A stretch of DNA of 6,629 nucleotides from an uncultured Muribaculaceae bacterium (GTDB lineage Bacteria; Bacteroidota; Bacteroidia; Bacteroidales; Muribaculaceae): NCBI GenBank assembly GCA_910579605.1, contig CAJTUG010000002.1:80181-86809 (forward strand), in the 5' to 3' direction. A program made the translations under genes and the position numbers. Below are positions 6,214-6,629 of the stretch, piece by piece; position 1 is the first letter of the stretch, and each line of letters begins with the position of its first letter. The notes below the pieces were generated by a model. The model was not told the origin of the DNA and made no database searches. It saw only the letters and a list, made by a program, of their open reading frames with translations.

Positions 6214-6629
6214 ATGAATATACTGAAATTATTCGCTTTTGTAGGTGGGATAAGTATTGCTATGAATCTCGCTGCCAACGAGCCAGTTACCATGCCAGTG
6301 CTTGGGCTTGAACCCACAGGGAAAGCTCCTGTAGTTTATGTAGAGACGGAGAACCGCCAAATAATAGACCAAAAAGACACATATATACCTTCAAAAATAT
6401 GGATAGACGGTGTGGTTGATGGCTTTGAGGATCTTGCATCGGAAGCAAAGCCTCTTGACGCCGGAATAAGAGGCCGTGGTAACTCTTCGTGGAAATATTT
6501 CCTGAAGAAACCATATAAAATCAAGTTTGACAAGAAGCAGACGGTTCTTGGTATGTCTAAGAGCAAGCATTGGGCTTTAACCCATTTTATGGGTGGTAAT
6601 GGTGCATATTATTCGGATCCACTCGGACG
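6214..6629 (+). CDS. Second secreted CotH-kinase-family protein, partial (3' end beyond the window)
   Basis: An open frame of 138 codons plus two bases running off the right edge. The ATG at 6214 starts a signal peptide (MNILK, hydrophobic core to about residue 18, cleavage near LAANE at 20-23). The CotH N-terminal lobe follows: VVYVETE (40-46), IRGRGNSSWK (85-94), KKPYKIKFD (98-106) and LGMSKSKHWAL (112-122). These correspond in order to KARGNWT, KKPFKLKLD and LGLTKSKHFAL of the first CotH gene in this window, so the two are related. The RGN motif lies at residue 88 here against 208 there, showing that this protein lacks the N-terminal carbohydrate-binding-like domain. The region with the C-terminal half of the kinase fold is not in the window, so activity and any sorting tail cannot be judged. 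Likely exported to the periplasm or surface. Confidence 0.88.
   Translation, partial: MNILKLFAFVGGISIAMNLAANEPVTMPVLGLEPTGKAPVVYVETENRQIIDQKDTYIPSKIWIDGVVDGFEDLASEAKPLDAGIRGRGNSSWKYFLKKPYKIKFDKKQTVLGMSKSKHWALTHFMGGNGAYYSDPLG

Noticed and set aside
6287..6566. Minus-strand frames of about 75 codons near the right edge
   Set aside because: Antisense to the clearly coding second CotH gene, which runs off the window.

Overview
The window looks like chromosomal DNA of an anaerobic gut-type Bacteroidales bacterium (Bacteroidaceae, Prevotellaceae or Muribaculaceae level; I cannot place it more closely). The evidence is the gene families (a Bacteroidetes-style DUF1015 protein, secreted CotH-family proteins with a Bacteroidales C-terminal tail, a long RelA/SpoT homologue), promoter-like TAnnTTTG boxes with a TTG element 20 bases upstream instead of sigma70 boxes, AT-rich start regions without Shine-Dalgarno sequences, and AT-rich intergenic DNA.

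Layout: (1) 14-1255 (+), a complete DUF1015 protein, probably the last gene of an operon entering from the left, closed by a strong intrinsic terminator at 1261-1307. (2) 1347-3203 (+), a secreted CotH-kinase-family protein with an N-terminal carbohydrate-binding-like domain and a C-terminal sorting-like tail. (3) 3204-3647, a convergent intergenic region with a GC-rich, strongly foldable island at about 3279-3440 and a well-formed minus-strand promoter beside it; the best reading is an unrecognised small RNA or a structured repeat. (4) 3648-5513 (-), a RelA/SpoT homologue with an intact (p)ppGpp hydrolase site and a visibly decayed synthetase site, with its own promoter at 5559-5590. (5) 5514-6213, 700 bases of AT-rich non-coding DNA between divergent genes, with a promoter candidate at 5961-5992 that implies a leader of about 210 nt. 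(6) 6214-6629 (+), the start of a second secreted CotH-family protein, cut by the window end.

The genes do not form one obvious pathway. The two CotH-like genes are related, share orientation, and flank an oppositely oriented stringent-response gene. CotH-family proteins are atypical secreted kinases or glycan-associated surface proteins, so they probably act in the cell envelope. The RelA/SpoT homologue probably degrades (p)ppGpp in the cytoplasm, with synthesis done by another enzyme elsewhere in the genome. I see no CRISPR array, tRNA, rRNA, insertion sequence or phage gene. The least explained parts are the structured island at 3279-3475, the degenerate synthetase domain, and the long AT-rich leader before the second CotH gene.
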